Assembly: GCA_964565705.1 (NCBI GenBank)
Contig: CAZMGD010000005.1
Coordinates: 1 to 64,000, forward strand
Length of the DNA: 64,000 nt
Reading direction: 5' to 3'
Origin: CAZMGD01 sp964565705
GTDB taxonomy: Bacteria > Actinomycetota > Acidimicrobiia > Acidimicrobiales > Ilumatobacteraceae
This document shows positions 33,511 through 41,835 of this stretch, in pieces. Under the pieces are notes generated by a model. It saw nothing but the letters and a program-made list of their open reading frames with translations, searched no databases and had not been told where the DNA came from. The number at the start of each line of letters is the position of its first letter. Position 1 is the stretch's first letter. The position numbers and the translations under genes were made by a program.

Positions 33511-33618
33511 GCGCTTGCCGCCGGCGCTTGCCGGCGGCCAGGTCGTCACCCGGAGCACCCCACCGCGAGCGAGGGTTGCCGACCAGCGAGCCGGGGCTTG
33601 GCGCTGGTGCTCATGACC
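33508..33618 (-). ncRNA. SAM-IV-type (SAM-I/IV clan) riboswitch
   Basis: Read on the minus strand from 33618, the leader contains the SAM-I/IV core in order: GGTCATGAG (P1 and the kink region), CCAAGCCCCGGCTCGCTGG, CGGCAACCCTC, GGTGGGGTGC, CCGGGTGACGACC closing P1, then the 3' GGCAAGCGC segment typical of the SAM-IV pseudoknot. That last segment is present twice (plus-strand GCGCTTGCC at 33511-33519 and 33524-33532). A TACAGT -10 box at 33631-33626 places transcription start at about 33619, exactly at the aptamer. High SAM is expected to shut down the downstream PLP enzyme gene. Confidence 0.85.
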
Positions 33619-33625
33619 TGCCCGC

Positions 33626-33657
33626 ACTGTACACGGGCTGCCGATCAAATACCAGTA
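33626..33657 (-). promoter_or_regulatory. Promoter of the SAM-riboswitch transcript and shared ACCAGTA element
   Basis: On the minus strand TACAGT (33631-33626) is a good -10, with a weak CTGGTA -35 about 18 bp upstream. The predicted start falls at the first base of the aptamer. The plus-strand heptamer ACCAGTA (33651-33657) overlaps the -35 and also occurs in the other divergent promoter of this island at 35426-35432, so it may be a regulator half-site. Confidence 0.45.
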
Positions 33658-33690
33658 GAAAGGTCGGGATTGCGTGGATACGGTGACCGG

Positions 33691-34209
33691 GTGACCGCCG
33701 CCGACGCCACCAGCCCCCGCCTCCTCGCCCTCAACGCCAGCCACGCCACGAGCGGATCGACGCGGGCGCTCGCCGATCTGGCGGTCGAACGGTTCGGCAG
33801 CGGCCGGGTCGTGGACCTCGTCGCGCTCCCACCGGCGGCGCTGATCGGGGTGTCGAGCGACGACGAGGTCTCCGCCCTGCTCGACGAGATCGCCGCCGCC
33901 GACGTGCTCGTGCTCGCCACGCCGGTGTACCGCGCCGCGTACAGCGGCATCGCCAAGGTCGTGTTCGACCAGCTGCCGCAGCTCGCGCTGCGCGACGCCG
34001 TGGTCGTGCTCGCCGCGACCGCGGCAGGCCCGCAACACTTCCTGTCGCTCGACACCGCCGGACGCGCCCTCGTGGCCAGCCTCGGTGGGTGGACGGTGCC
34101 GACCGTCGTCTACGCGACGAAGGGCGACTTCAGCGACGGCGCGCCGAGCGACGCCATCGCCCAGGCGTTCGACGCCGCGTTCGCCGAGGCGCGTCAGCTG
34201 ACGCGCTGA
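33691..34209 (+). CDS. NAD(P)H-dependent FMN reductase (SsuE/MsuE-like)
   Basis: A 172-residue flavodoxin-like reductase: LLALNASHATSGSTRALADL carries the phosphate-binding loop, ADVLVLATPVYRAAYSGIAK is the conserved flavin-binding P-x-Y block of this family, and LDQLP-like VFDQLPQLALRDAVVVLAAT follows. It is predicted to supply reduced FMN to two-component monooxygenases such as SsuD, several of which are encoded downstream. GTG 33691 is the start used. It is divergent from the SAM-riboswitch transcript, with about 70 bp between the aptamer start and this gene, so one promoter region probably serves both. Confidence 0.85.
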   Translation: MTAADATSPRLLALNASHATSGSTRALADLAVERFGSGRVVDLVALPPAALIGVSSDDEVSALLDEIAAADVLVLATPVYRAAYSGIAKVVFDQLPQLALRDAVVVLAATAAGPQHFLSLDTAGRALVASLGGWTVPTVVYATKGDFSDGAPSDAIAQAFDAAFAEARQLTR

Positions 34210-34268
34210 GCGCGTCGTCGCGCATCGTCTGCCAGGCGAGGTGCTGCAGCTCGAACTCCACGGCCGGT

Positions 34269-35414
34269 TCAGCTCGCCTTGGCCACGCTGGCGCGCCGGG
34301 CCCACTCGTCGGCGAGCAGCTCGTAGGAGCGCACGCGGTCGTCGTGGCGGTGGGTGATCGTGGTGACGAGCAGTTCGTCGGCGCCGGTCTCGGCGGCGAG
34401 CACGTCGAGCTGGTCGGCGACGGTGGCGGGAGAGCCGACGAACTGTGTGTCGAGGCGATCCTGCACGAGCCTGCGGTCGGCATCCGTCCACTGGTGCCGG
34501 GCCGCATCCTCCGGGCTCGGGAACGGGATCGCACCTTCCCCGCTGCGGATGCTGCGGACCCACGGCCCGTATCCGGCGGCGAGGGTGCGGGCCTCCGCGT
34601 CGGTCGCGCCGACCACGACGTCGGCGGAGACCAACACCCGGGGGCGGGACGACCGACCTGGTACGAACGCGTCGCGATAGCCGTCGACGGCCTCGAGCAC
34701 GGTGGCCGGACTGACGTGGTAGTTGGCGGCGAACGGTAGGCCCCGCTGCCCGGCCACCCGCGCGCTGGACCCGCCGCTGCTGCCGAGCACCCACACCTCG
34801 ATGTCTGCGTGTTGACCGGGGACGACCTCGATCGGCACGCCACCGTCGGCGACGTAGGCGCCGGCCAGCAGCTGCAACACGTCGTCGACCTGCTCGGCGT
34901 ACTCCGGTGTCTCGGCGCCTGGCTGCTGCAACAACGCGGCATGGGCTCGCAGGCGTGGCGAACCGGCGAGGTGGGCGAACGAGAACGGCTCGGGCACGAG
35001 CAGCCCTCGTGCCGTGCGGCGCGCGGTCGCCGGTGCGGGCCGTGGCGCCTGGTCGCCGAAGGGCCCGCGGTAGCCCGACCGGCCGAGCCCGAGATCGATG
35101 CGGCCCGGATGGAGCGCGTCGAGGATGCCGAACTGCTCGACCACCGACAGCGGGGTGTGATGGCCCATCTGCACCGCGCCAGAGCCGACGCGGATCGACG
35201 TCGTGGCGGCGGCGACGAGGGAGATGACGAGCGCCGGCGAGGTGCCGGCGACGCCGGGATTGGCGTGGTGCTCCGCCAGCCAGTAGCGCGCGTAGCCGGC
35301 CGCCTCGGCGCGCTGGGCGAGATCGACCGTGCGCAGCAAGGCTTCGCGGGCGGTGGAGCCCGACGCGATGGGGACGAGATCGAGGACCGAGAGCGGTATC
35401 TGGCTGGCAGGCAT
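34269..35414 (-). CDS. LLM-class flavin-dependent oxidoreductase, MsnO8-like
   Basis: A roughly 381-residue TIM-barrel oxidoreductase of the luciferase-like family, close to the MsnO8 group: SVLDLVPIASGSTAREALLR, AEAAGYARYWLAEHHANPGV, and VGSGAVQMGHHTPLSVVEQF with ILDALHPGRIDLGLGRSGY. These are FMN-dependent; family relatives sit with methanesulfonate or other sulfonate genes. ATG 35414 is preferred over a TTG at 35426, neither having a strong ribosome-binding site. It is divergent from the next LLM gene across an AT-rich inverted repeat. Its reduced flavin may come from the FMN reductase at 33691, whose 3' end converges on this gene. Confidence 0.87.
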   Translation of the reverse strand: MPASQIPLSVLDLVPIASGSTAREALLRTVDLAQRAEAAGYARYWLAEHHANPGVAGTSPALVISLVAAATTSIRVGSGAVQMGHHTPLSVVEQFGILDALHPGRIDLGLGRSGYRGPFGDQAPRPAPATARRTARGLLVPEPFSFAHLAGSPRLRAHAALLQQPGAETPEYAEQVDDVLQLLAGAYVADGGVPIEVVPGQHADIEVWVLGSSGGSSARVAGQRGLPFAANYHVSPATVLEAVDGYRDAFVPGRSSRPRVLVSADVVVGATDAEARTLAAGYGPWVRSIRSGEGAIPFPSPEDAARHQWTDADRRLVQDRLDTQFVGSPATVADQLDVLAAETGADELLVTTITHRHDDRVRSYELLADEWARRASVAKAS

Positions 35415-35425
35415 CGACACATTCA

Positions 35426-35471
35426 ACCAGTAACCGACCTTGATTGTAAATATGACTTGCTAAGTCGGTTA
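35426..35471. promoter_or_regulatory. AT-rich divergent promoter with inverted repeat TAACCGAC / GTCGGTTA
   Basis: Arms TAACCGAC (35431-35438) and GTCGGTTA (35464-35471) are perfectly inverted across 25 bp of unusually AT-rich DNA (TTGATTGTAAATATGACTTG). The region lies between two divergent LLM genes and contains plausible -10 hexamers on both strands (for example TACAAT on the minus strand). The heptamer ACCAGTA at 35426-35432 is shared with the 33.65-kb promoter. A sulfur-responsive regulator binding here is plausible. Confidence 0.5.
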
Positions 35472-35494
35472 TTGCTCGCTACGGTCCTCGCACT

Positions 35495-36571
35495 GTGAAG
35501 TTCCTCGGGATCTCCCTCATCCACCACACCCCCGACCCCGTGACCGGTCACCTCCTGTCGACGACCGAACGGTTCCGCCAGGTGGTCGACCAGGCGGTGC
35601 TCTTCGAGCAGCTGGGCTTCGACGGGTTCGGGGTCGGCGAGCGGCACCACCCGCCGTTCATCTCCACCGCACCGCCGGTCGTGCTCGCCCACATCGCCGC
35701 GTTGACCACCGAGATCCGCCTGTTCAGCGCGGTCACGCTGTTGTCGATCCTCGATCCGGTCCGGGTCGCGGAGGACTACGCGACGGTCGACCACCTGTCG
35801 AACGGGCGCCTCGAGGTCATCATCGGCAAGGGCAACGGGCCCGAGCAGGCGGAGCTGTTCGGTCTCTCACGCGAGCAGCAGTGGGACACGACGAACGAGA
35901 ACTACCGCCTGCTGCGCCGGCTCTGGACGGAGGAGCGCGTCACCTGGTCGGGCCCGCGCCGCCCCCCGCTCGAGAACGTCGTGACGCAACCGCGCCCGCT
36001 GCAGCGACCGCCGCGGATCTGGCACGGCAGCGCCACCTCGCAGGCGTCGGTCGACCTCGCCGCCGAGTTCGGTGATCCGCTGTTCTCGGCCAACGTCACC
36101 AACCCGGTCGAGCCCTACGCCGAGCTGGTCGCCTACTACCGGGAGCGCTTCGCCCACTGGGGCCACGACCCCGCCGATGCCTACGTCGGCGCCGGCACCG
36201 CTGCCTACTTCAGCCGGCCGACGTCGCAGGAGGCCGTCGAGACCTACCGCCCGATCTTCGAGGGCCGGCTCCGACTGCAGCAGCAGCTGGGCCTCGAGCC
36301 GGTGTTCCCGACGCTGGAGGACTTCGTCGAGCGCTCGTCGGCGCTGATCGGCAGCCCGCAGCAGATCATCGACAAGGTGCACCGGTACCACGAGCACCTC
36401 GGCCACTCGGTGCTGCACATCAGCTCCGATCCCGACGGCCTCACGTCCGTCCAGCACCTCGACAGCCTCGAGCGGTTCGCGACAGAGATCGCGCCGGCGC
36501 TGCGCCGAGCGCTGCCCGACCCGCCGTGGCCGGGCTCGTCGGCGACCGTCCCGGTCGGTGCCGGGCGATGA
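35495..36571 (+). CDS. LLM-class flavin-dependent oxidoreductase (first gene of the importer operon)
   Basis: A 358-residue luciferase-like TIM barrel: FEQLGFDGFGVGERHHPPFI, VTLLSILDPVRVAEDYATVD, and HLSNGRLEVIIGKGNGPEQA are family-typical, and the C-terminal part ends with VLHISSDPDGLTSVQHLDSL. It is more likely FMN- than F420-dependent given the surrounding genes. GTG 35495 is the start. The stop overlaps the start of the ABC permease gene (ATGA), so it is translationally coupled with a transporter; its substrate is therefore probably what that importer brings in. Confidence 0.85.
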   Translation: MKFLGISLIHHTPDPVTGHLLSTTERFRQVVDQAVLFEQLGFDGFGVGERHHPPFISTAPPVVLAHIAALTTEIRLFSAVTLLSILDPVRVAEDYATVDHLSNGRLEVIIGKGNGPEQAELFGLSREQQWDTTNENYRLLRRLWTEERVTWSGPRRPPLENVVTQPRPLQRPPRIWHGSATSQASVDLAAEFGDPLFSANVTNPVEPYAELVAYYRERFAHWGHDPADAYVGAGTAAYFSRPTSQEAVETYRPIFEGRLRLQQQLGLEPVFPTLEDFVERSSALIGSPQQIIDKVHRYHEHLGHSVLHISSDPDGLTSVQHLDSLERFATEIAPALRRALPDPPWPGSSATVPVGAGR

Positions 36572-37560
36572 GCAGCCCCGCCGAGGCGAGCCTCGGTCGC
36601 TACCTGCTGCGCCGCGCCGGCCAGGCCGTGTTCGTGCTCTGGGCCGCGTTCACGGTGTCGTTCGTCATCCTCTACGCGCTGCCGAGCGACCCGGTGTCGC
36701 TGATGACGGGCGGGCAGTCGAACGACCTGACGCCCGACCAGCTCGCCGCGCTGCGTCACGAGTACGGCCTCGACCGCACGCTGCCCTCGCAGTACGTCGA
36801 TCAGCTGACCCACCTCCTGCGCGGCGACCTCGGACGGTCGCTGCAGAGCGGGCGGCCGGTGAGCGAGCTGATCACCGAGTCGTTGCCGGCGACCGCCCAG
36901 ATCGCGTCGCTGGCGTTGCTGCTCGCCATCGTCGTCGGCGGCGCGATCGCCGTCGCCTCCACGACCGTGCGCAACCGGTCGCTGTCGAACCTGTTGCTCG
37001 GACTGCCGCCGCTCGGGGTCGCGATCCCGTCGTTCTGGCTCGGCTTGTTGCTGTTGCAACAGTTCTCGTTCAACTGGTCGATCTTCCCTGCGCTCGGCAA
37101 CGAGGGGTGGCGAAGCCTCGTCCTGCCGGCGATCACGCTCGCCGTGCCGACGGGAGCGATGATCGCCCAGGTGCTGGCGAAGAGCCTGCGCACCACGCTG
37201 CGCGAGCCGTACATCGACACCGCCCGCGCCAAGGGTGCCTCGCCGGCACGGGTGCAGGCACGCCATGCCCTGCGCAACGCGTCGCTGCCTGCGCTGACGA
37301 TGGCCGGCATCATCGTCGGTGCCCTCCTGTCCGGTTCGGTCGTCGTCGAGACGGTGTTCTCCCGCACCGGCCTCGGCCGCCTGACCGCCGGCGCGGTCAG
37401 CGCTCAGGACGTGCCGCTCGTGCAGGGCTTGGTCGTGTTCTCCGCTCTCGTCTTCGTCTCGATCAACCTCGCCATCGACCTGCTGTACCCGGTGCTCGAC
37501 CCGCGCATCGTCGGTGGAGCCCGGGTGCAGCGTCGCCGCGCAGCCGTGGTGCCGGCATGA
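36568..37560 (+). CDS. ABC importer permease (OppB/DppB type)
   Basis: A 330-residue inner-membrane permease with about six helices. LRRAGQAVFVLWAAFTVSFV is the first helix, LRGDLGRSLQSGRPVSELI is the conserved DppB-type block, and EPYIDTARAKGASPARVQAR is the cytoplasmic EAA loop that contacts the ATPase. Members move peptides, nickel or other small solutes; here the setting suggests an organosulfur compound. The gene overlaps its neighbours by 4 bp at each end (ATGA), making a tight operon with the second permease, the double ATPase and the binding protein. Confidence 0.9.
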   Translation: MSSPAEASLGRYLLRRAGQAVFVLWAAFTVSFVILYALPSDPVSLMTGGQSNDLTPDQLAALRHEYGLDRTLPSQYVDQLTHLLRGDLGRSLQSGRPVSELITESLPATAQIASLALLLAIVVGGAIAVASTTVRNRSLSNLLLGLPPLGVAIPSFWLGLLLLQQFSFNWSIFPALGNEGWRSLVLPAITLAVPTGAMIAQVLAKSLRTTLREPYIDTARAKGASPARVQARHALRNASLPALTMAGIIVGALLSGSVVVETVFSRTGLGRLTAGAVSAQDVPLVQGLVVFSALVFVSINLAIDLLYPVLDPRIVGGARVQRRRAAVVPA

Positions 37561-38471
37561 GTGTCGAGTTCGCGCCGGTCACGGGCGCATTGGACGCGGT
37601 GCCGGCGCTGTCCGCCGACGGCGGCGCCGGCACCGCCTCGGCCGGGCGCCGTCTCGTCGGCGTGCTCGCGGCCGCCGGCCGCCGGCCTGGCCTGGCGGTC
37701 GCCGCGCTGTGGGTCGCCCTGGTCGGCATCGCCGCGGTCGCCCCGAGCGTGCTGACCTCGCGCTCGCCGCTGGCGACCGAGACCCAGGCGAAGCTCCAGG
37801 CACCCTCGACGGAGCACCTGTTCGGGACGGACCAGCTCGGCCGCGACCTGTTCACCCGCGTCGTGTATGGGAGCCAGGTGTCGTTGCAGGCTGCTGCGCT
37901 CGCCGTCGGCGTCGGCCTGCTTGCCGGCGTGGCGATCGGGCTCGTCGCCGGGTTCGCCCGCGGGCTCGTCGACGACGTCCTGATGCGGGTGGTCGACGTC
38001 GTGCTCGCGATCCCCTCCCTCATGCTGTCGCTGGCGCTGATCACCGTGCTCGGCTTCGGCACCGTCAACGTCGGCATCGCCGTCGGCCTCGCCAACATCG
38101 CCGCCTGCGCCCGGATCATGCGGTCCGAGGTGCTGCGCGTCCGCCAGAGCGTGTACGTCGAGGCCGCCCACTCCGGCGGTGCGCGGTGGTCGCGAGTGCT
38201 CGTGCGCCACATCCTGCCCAACTCGATCGGGCCGGTGCTGGTGCTCGCCACGCTGCAGTTCGGGATCGCGATCCTGACGGTCTCGTCGCTGAGCTTCCTC
38301 GGCTACGGGGCGCAGCCACCGACGCCCGAGTGGGGATCGCTCGTGGCCACCGGCCGCGACTTCCTGGGCAGCGCGTGGTGGTTGACGACGATGCCGGGCC
38401 TCGTGGTCGCCGGCACCGTGCTCGCCGCCAACCGGATCTCCCGCTCGCTCGACGCACGGTACGCATCGTGA
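37557..38471 (+). CDS. ABC importer permease (OppC/DppC type)
   Basis: A 304-residue permease partner of the preceding gene. A 40-residue alanine/glycine-rich leader is followed by the first helix (GLAVAALWVALVGIAAVAPS), the DppC hallmark HLFGTDQLGRDLFTRVVYGS, and the EAA loop VYVEAAHSGGARWSRVLVRH. The C-terminal end has SSLSFLGYGAQPPTPEWGSL, a strongly conserved OppC/DppC segment. It overlaps both flanking genes by 4 bp. With OppB-like and ATPase subunits it forms the membrane channel of the importer. Confidence 0.92.
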   Translation: MSVEFAPVTGALDAVPALSADGGAGTASAGRRLVGVLAAAGRRPGLAVAALWVALVGIAAVAPSVLTSRSPLATETQAKLQAPSTEHLFGTDQLGRDLFTRVVYGSQVSLQAAALAVGVGLLAGVAIGLVAGFARGLVDDVLMRVVDVVLAIPSLMLSLALITVLGFGTVNVGIAVGLANIAACARIMRSEVLRVRQSVYVEAAHSGGARWSRVLVRHILPNSIGPVLVLATLQFGIAILTVSSLSFLGYGAQPPTPEWGSLVATGRDFLGSAWWLTTMPGLVVAGTVLAANRISRSLDARYAS

Positions 38472-40078
38472 CCGGCGAACTGCCCCTTCTGGACATCGCC
38501 GGCCTGACCGTTTCGTACCGCCACCGGCGCGGACGGGTGGACGCGGTGCGGCACGCGGATCTCAGCCTGCGCCGCGGGGAGACGCTCGCGCTCGTCGGCG
38601 AGTCGGGTTCGGGCAAGTCGACGACCGCGCACGCGATCGTCGGCCTGCTGCCCGAGGCCGCCGACGTGACCGGCGGCCGCATCGACTTCGACGGCGTCGA
38701 CCTCGCCACGGCCGGTCGGCGCGCGCTGCGCGCCGTGCGGGGCGTCGAGATCGGCGTGATCCCGCAGGATCCCAGCGTCTCCCTGAACCCGGTGCAGCGC
38801 ATCGGCGACCAGGTCGCGGAGGTGTTCCGGATCCACGGCCTGGCCGACCGCCGCGGTGCTCACCTCGCTGCGATCGACGCGCTCGAGCGCGCCGGCCTCA
38901 CCGCCGACCGGGCCCGGCAGTATCCGCACGAGCTGTCGGGCGGCATGCGCCAACGGGTGCTGATCGCGATCGCGCTCGCCGCCCGGCCGCGCCTCGTCAT
39001 CGCCGACGAGCCGACCAGTGCGCTGGATGTGACGGTGCAGCGACGGATCCTCGACCACCTCTCCGAGCTGACGACGGCCAGCGGCGCGTCGGTGCTGCTG
39101 ATCACGCACGACCTCGGGGTCGCCGGCGAGCGCGCCGACCGCATCGCCGTGATGTCGCAGGGCAGCATCGTCGAGGTCGGGCCCGCGGCCCAGATCCTCG
39201 ACGAGCCGACCGATCCGTACACGCGGGCGCTGATCGCCGCCGCGCCGAGCCTCGGCGGCAATCGGCGAACGATCCGGTCCCGGGTCGGCGCATCGCCGCC
39301 CACCGATGACGTGGTGCTGCGCGCCACGGATCTCGTCAAGGACTTCCCGCTCGGCGGCGGCACGCTGCGGGCGGTCGACCGCGTGAGCGTCGAGGTGCGT
39401 CGCGGCCGCACGCTGGCGCTGGTCGGTGAGTCCGGTTCCGGCAAGAGCACCACGGCTCGCCTTCTGCTGCGCCTCACCGACGCCACAGCCGGTCGGATCG
39501 AGTTCGACGGTTCCGACATCACCGCCCTGCGCGGGCGGGGCCTGCGCAGCCTCCGCCGCCGGATGCAGGTCGTGTACCAGAACCCGTACGCCTCGCTGAA
39601 CCCGCGCCTCGACGTCGAGGCCGCGATCAGCGACCCGCTGCGCTCGTTCGGGATCGGCGATCGCGCCCAACACCGTCGCCGGGCCGCCGAGCTCGTCGAT
39701 CGCGTCGCGCTCCCGTCGTCGGTGCTGCACCGCAAGCCGTCGGAGCTGTCCGGCGGGCAGCGCCAGCGCGTGGCGATCGCCCGGGCGCTGGCCGTGAACC
39801 CGGAGCTCGTCGTGTGCGACGAGCCGGTGTCGGCGCTCGACGTGTCGGTGCAGGCCCAGATCCTCGAGCTGCTCGTCGAGCTGCAGCGCGACCTCGGCGT
39901 CGCCTACCTGTTCATCTCCCACGACCTCGCGGTCGTGCGCGAGATCGCCCACGAGGTCGCCGTCATGCGCGACGGCCGCGTCGTGGAGCAGGGGCGGATC
40001 GAGGAGGTCTTCGACCATCCCCGCCACCCCTACACCCGCGAGCTCCTCGCGGCCATCCCTGGCCGCCAGCTCGCCTGA
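38468..40078 (+). CDS. ABC importer double ATPase (OppD-OppF fusion)
   Basis: A 536-residue protein carrying two complete ATPase domains, so one chain does the work of DppD plus DppF. First domain: Walker A GESGSGKSTTAH, signature LSGGMRQRVLIA, Walker B LVIADEPTSALD. Second domain (from about residue 280): Walker A GESGSGKSTTAR, signature LSGGQRQRVAIA, Walker B LVVCDEPVSALD. Each has the oligopeptide-type C-terminal extension (DPYTRALIAAAP; HPYTRELLAAIP). GTG 38468 overlaps the previous stop (GTGA). The binding-protein gene starts 38 bp downstream. Confidence 0.93.
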   Translation: MTGELPLLDIAGLTVSYRHRRGRVDAVRHADLSLRRGETLALVGESGSGKSTTAHAIVGLLPEAADVTGGRIDFDGVDLATAGRRALRAVRGVEIGVIPQDPSVSLNPVQRIGDQVAEVFRIHGLADRRGAHLAAIDALERAGLTADRARQYPHELSGGMRQRVLIAIALAARPRLVIADEPTSALDVTVQRRILDHLSELTTASGASVLLITHDLGVAGERADRIAVMSQGSIVEVGPAAQILDEPTDPYTRALIAAAPSLGGNRRTIRSRVGASPPTDDVVLRATDLVKDFPLGGGTLRAVDRVSVEVRRGRTLALVGESGSGKSTTARLLLRLTDATAGRIEFDGSDITALRGRGLRSLRRRMQVVYQNPYASLNPRLDVEAAISDPLRSFGIGDRAQHRRRAAELVDRVALPSSVLHRKPSELSGGQRQRVAIARALAVNPELVVCDEPVSALDVSVQAQILELLVELQRDLGVAYLFISHDLAVVREIAHEVAVMRDGRVVEQGRIEEVFDHPRHPYTRELLAAIPGRQLA

Positions 40079-40116
40079 TCCCCGTATCCCCGTTCCCCCA
40101 ACCCCCTGGAGCACCC

Positions 40117-41835
40117 GTGATCCTCAGCCCATCCCGCCGCCGCCTCGCCGTACCCCTGCTCGCAGCCGCCGCGCTGCTGCTCGCCGCCTGCGGGGGCGAT
40201 GACTCGGGCAGCGCCGACGCCGCGACGCCCGCCCCCGGCACCGAGGCCGGCACCGGCACCGGCACCGAGGCCACCGCCGCGTCCGTCACCACATCCGCCG
40301 ACGGGAATCCCACGACCGCCCCGGCCGACGACGTCGAGACCGGCGGCACGCTGACGTTCGGGCTGTCCACCGACCCGCTCAGCCTCAACCCGCGCGGTGG
40401 CGGCGCCGGCAACGACCAGCTGTACGTCGCTCGCCAACTGTTCGACTCGCTCGTCGAGCAGGATCCGGCGAACGGCGAGATCATTCCCTGGCTGGCCGAG
40501 TCGTGGGAGATCAGCGCGGACGCGACGACGTTCACGTTCCACCTCCGCGACGACGTCACGTTCTCCGACGGCTCGCCGCTGACCGCCGAGATCGTCAAGC
40601 AGAACTTCGACGACATCGTCGCGTCAGGCGCCAAGGCGACATGGGCGATCAGCTACTTCACCGACTACGCCGGCACCACGGTGGCCGACGAGCACACCGC
40701 GGTCGTCACGTTCACCAAGCCCAACGCGCCGTTCCTGCAGGCGGCGGCGACATCGGGCCTCGGGATCGTCGGCGCCACGACGCTGGCGACGCCGTTCGAC
40801 GATCGGGCCACCGCCAACCTGGTCGGCACCGGGCCGTTCACACTCGTGTCCTATACGAAGGACTCCGAGGTCGTCCTGGCCAAGCGGCCCGGGTACGCGT
40901 GGTCGCCGGCCGACCGCGCCAACGACGGCGAAGCCCGCCTCGACCAGATCGTGTTCAAGATCATCCCCGAGGCGAGCGTGCGCACCGGCTCGCTGCAGTC
41001 CGATCAGGTCGACGCGATCGGGGGCGTGCCCCCGCAGGACATCCAGAGGCTGCGCGACGACGATTTCGCGCTCGAGGTCAGGGCCAACCCCGGCTTGGTC
41101 TTCAGCCTCGCCCCGATCCAGAGCACGCCGGCGCTCGCCGACGGGCGGGTGCGCCAGGCGATCGCCCAGGCGATCGACATCACCGACGTGCGCGACACGG
41201 TGCTCAGCCCCGAGTTCGCGGTCGCCACGAGCGTCTTGTCCTCGACCACGCCGGGCTACACCGCGGTCGACCTCCAGCCCTTCGACCCCGACGCTGCCGC
41301 ATCGCTGCTCGACGAGGCGGGCTGGACCGACGACGGCAGCGGCGTGCGCCAGCAAGACGGCCAGCCGCTGCACCTCGTGCTCGGCTACATCAACAACTTC
41401 GGCCCGAACCAGGCCGCGCTGGAACTGATCCAGGCCCAGCTCGCCGAGGTCGGCGTCGAGGTCGAGCTGAAGAGCGGCACCGTGCCCGAGTACCTCGAGG
41501 CGCTCAGCAAGGGCGAGTTCGACCTGATCTGGGGCAACCTCAGCCGAGCCGACGGCGACGTGCTGCGCACCAGCTTCTCGACCGCGGCGACGAACTACTA
41601 CCAGGTCGACGATCCCGAGCTGGAGGCGTTGCTCCAAGAGCAGCTGTCGATCGCCGACCCCGCTGAGCGCGACGCCGTGCTGGCCGAGGCCCAGCAGCGC
41701 ATCGTGGAGCAGGTGCACACGATCCCGGTCTTCGAGCTGACGACCGTGCTCGGCCTGTCCGACGCCGTGCACGAGGTGACCCTCGGCGCCGACTCCCGCC
41801 TCCAGCAGCTCACCGACGCCTGGGTCGCCTCATGA
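40117..41835 (+). CDS. ABC importer substrate-binding lipoprotein (SBP_bac_5, OppA/DppA type)
   Basis: A 572-residue binding protein. The signal peptide ends in a lipobox, LLLAACGG, with the lipidated cysteine at residue 25, followed by a Thr/Ala-rich linker (about 30-70). The SBP_bac_5 fold begins at GGTLTFGLSTDPLSLNP, with the family motif WEISADATTFTFHLRDDVTF and DGSPLTAEIVKQNFD. It would capture the substrate outside the membrane and deliver it to the permeases. GTG 40117 follows a GGAG; the stop overlaps the next LLM gene (ATGA), placing importer and monooxygenases in one transcript. The ligand is not predictable from family alone. Confidence 0.93.
   Translation: MILSPSRRRLAVPLLAAAALLLAACGGDDSGSADAATPAPGTEAGTGTGTEATAASVTTSADGNPTTAPADDVETGGTLTFGLSTDPLSLNPRGGGAGNDQLYVARQLFDSLVEQDPANGEIIPWLAESWEISADATTFTFHLRDDVTFSDGSPLTAEIVKQNFDDIVASGAKATWAISYFTDYAGTTVADEHTAVVTFTKPNAPFLQAAATSGLGIVGATTLATPFDDRATANLVGTGPFTLVSYTKDSEVVLAKRPGYAWSPADRANDGEARLDQIVFKIIPEASVRTGSLQSDQVDAIGGVPPQDIQRLRDDDFALEVRANPGLVFSLAPIQSTPALADGRVRQAIAQAIDITDVRDTVLSPEFAVATSVLSSTTPGYTAVDLQPFDPDAAASLLDEAGWTDDGSGVRQQDGQPLHLVLGYINNFGPNQAALELIQAQLAEVGVEVELKSGTVPEYLEALSKGEFDLIWGNLSRADGDVLRTSFSTAATNYYQVDDPELEALLQEQLSIADPAERDAVLAEAQQRIVEQVHTIPVFELTTVLGLSDAVHEVTLGADSRLQQLTDAWVAS

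Noticed and set aside
32106..33686. Plus-strand frames across the PLP enzyme
   Set aside because: Low-complexity Arg/Ala composition and no domain; the minus strand carries all class V motifs and the riboswitch.
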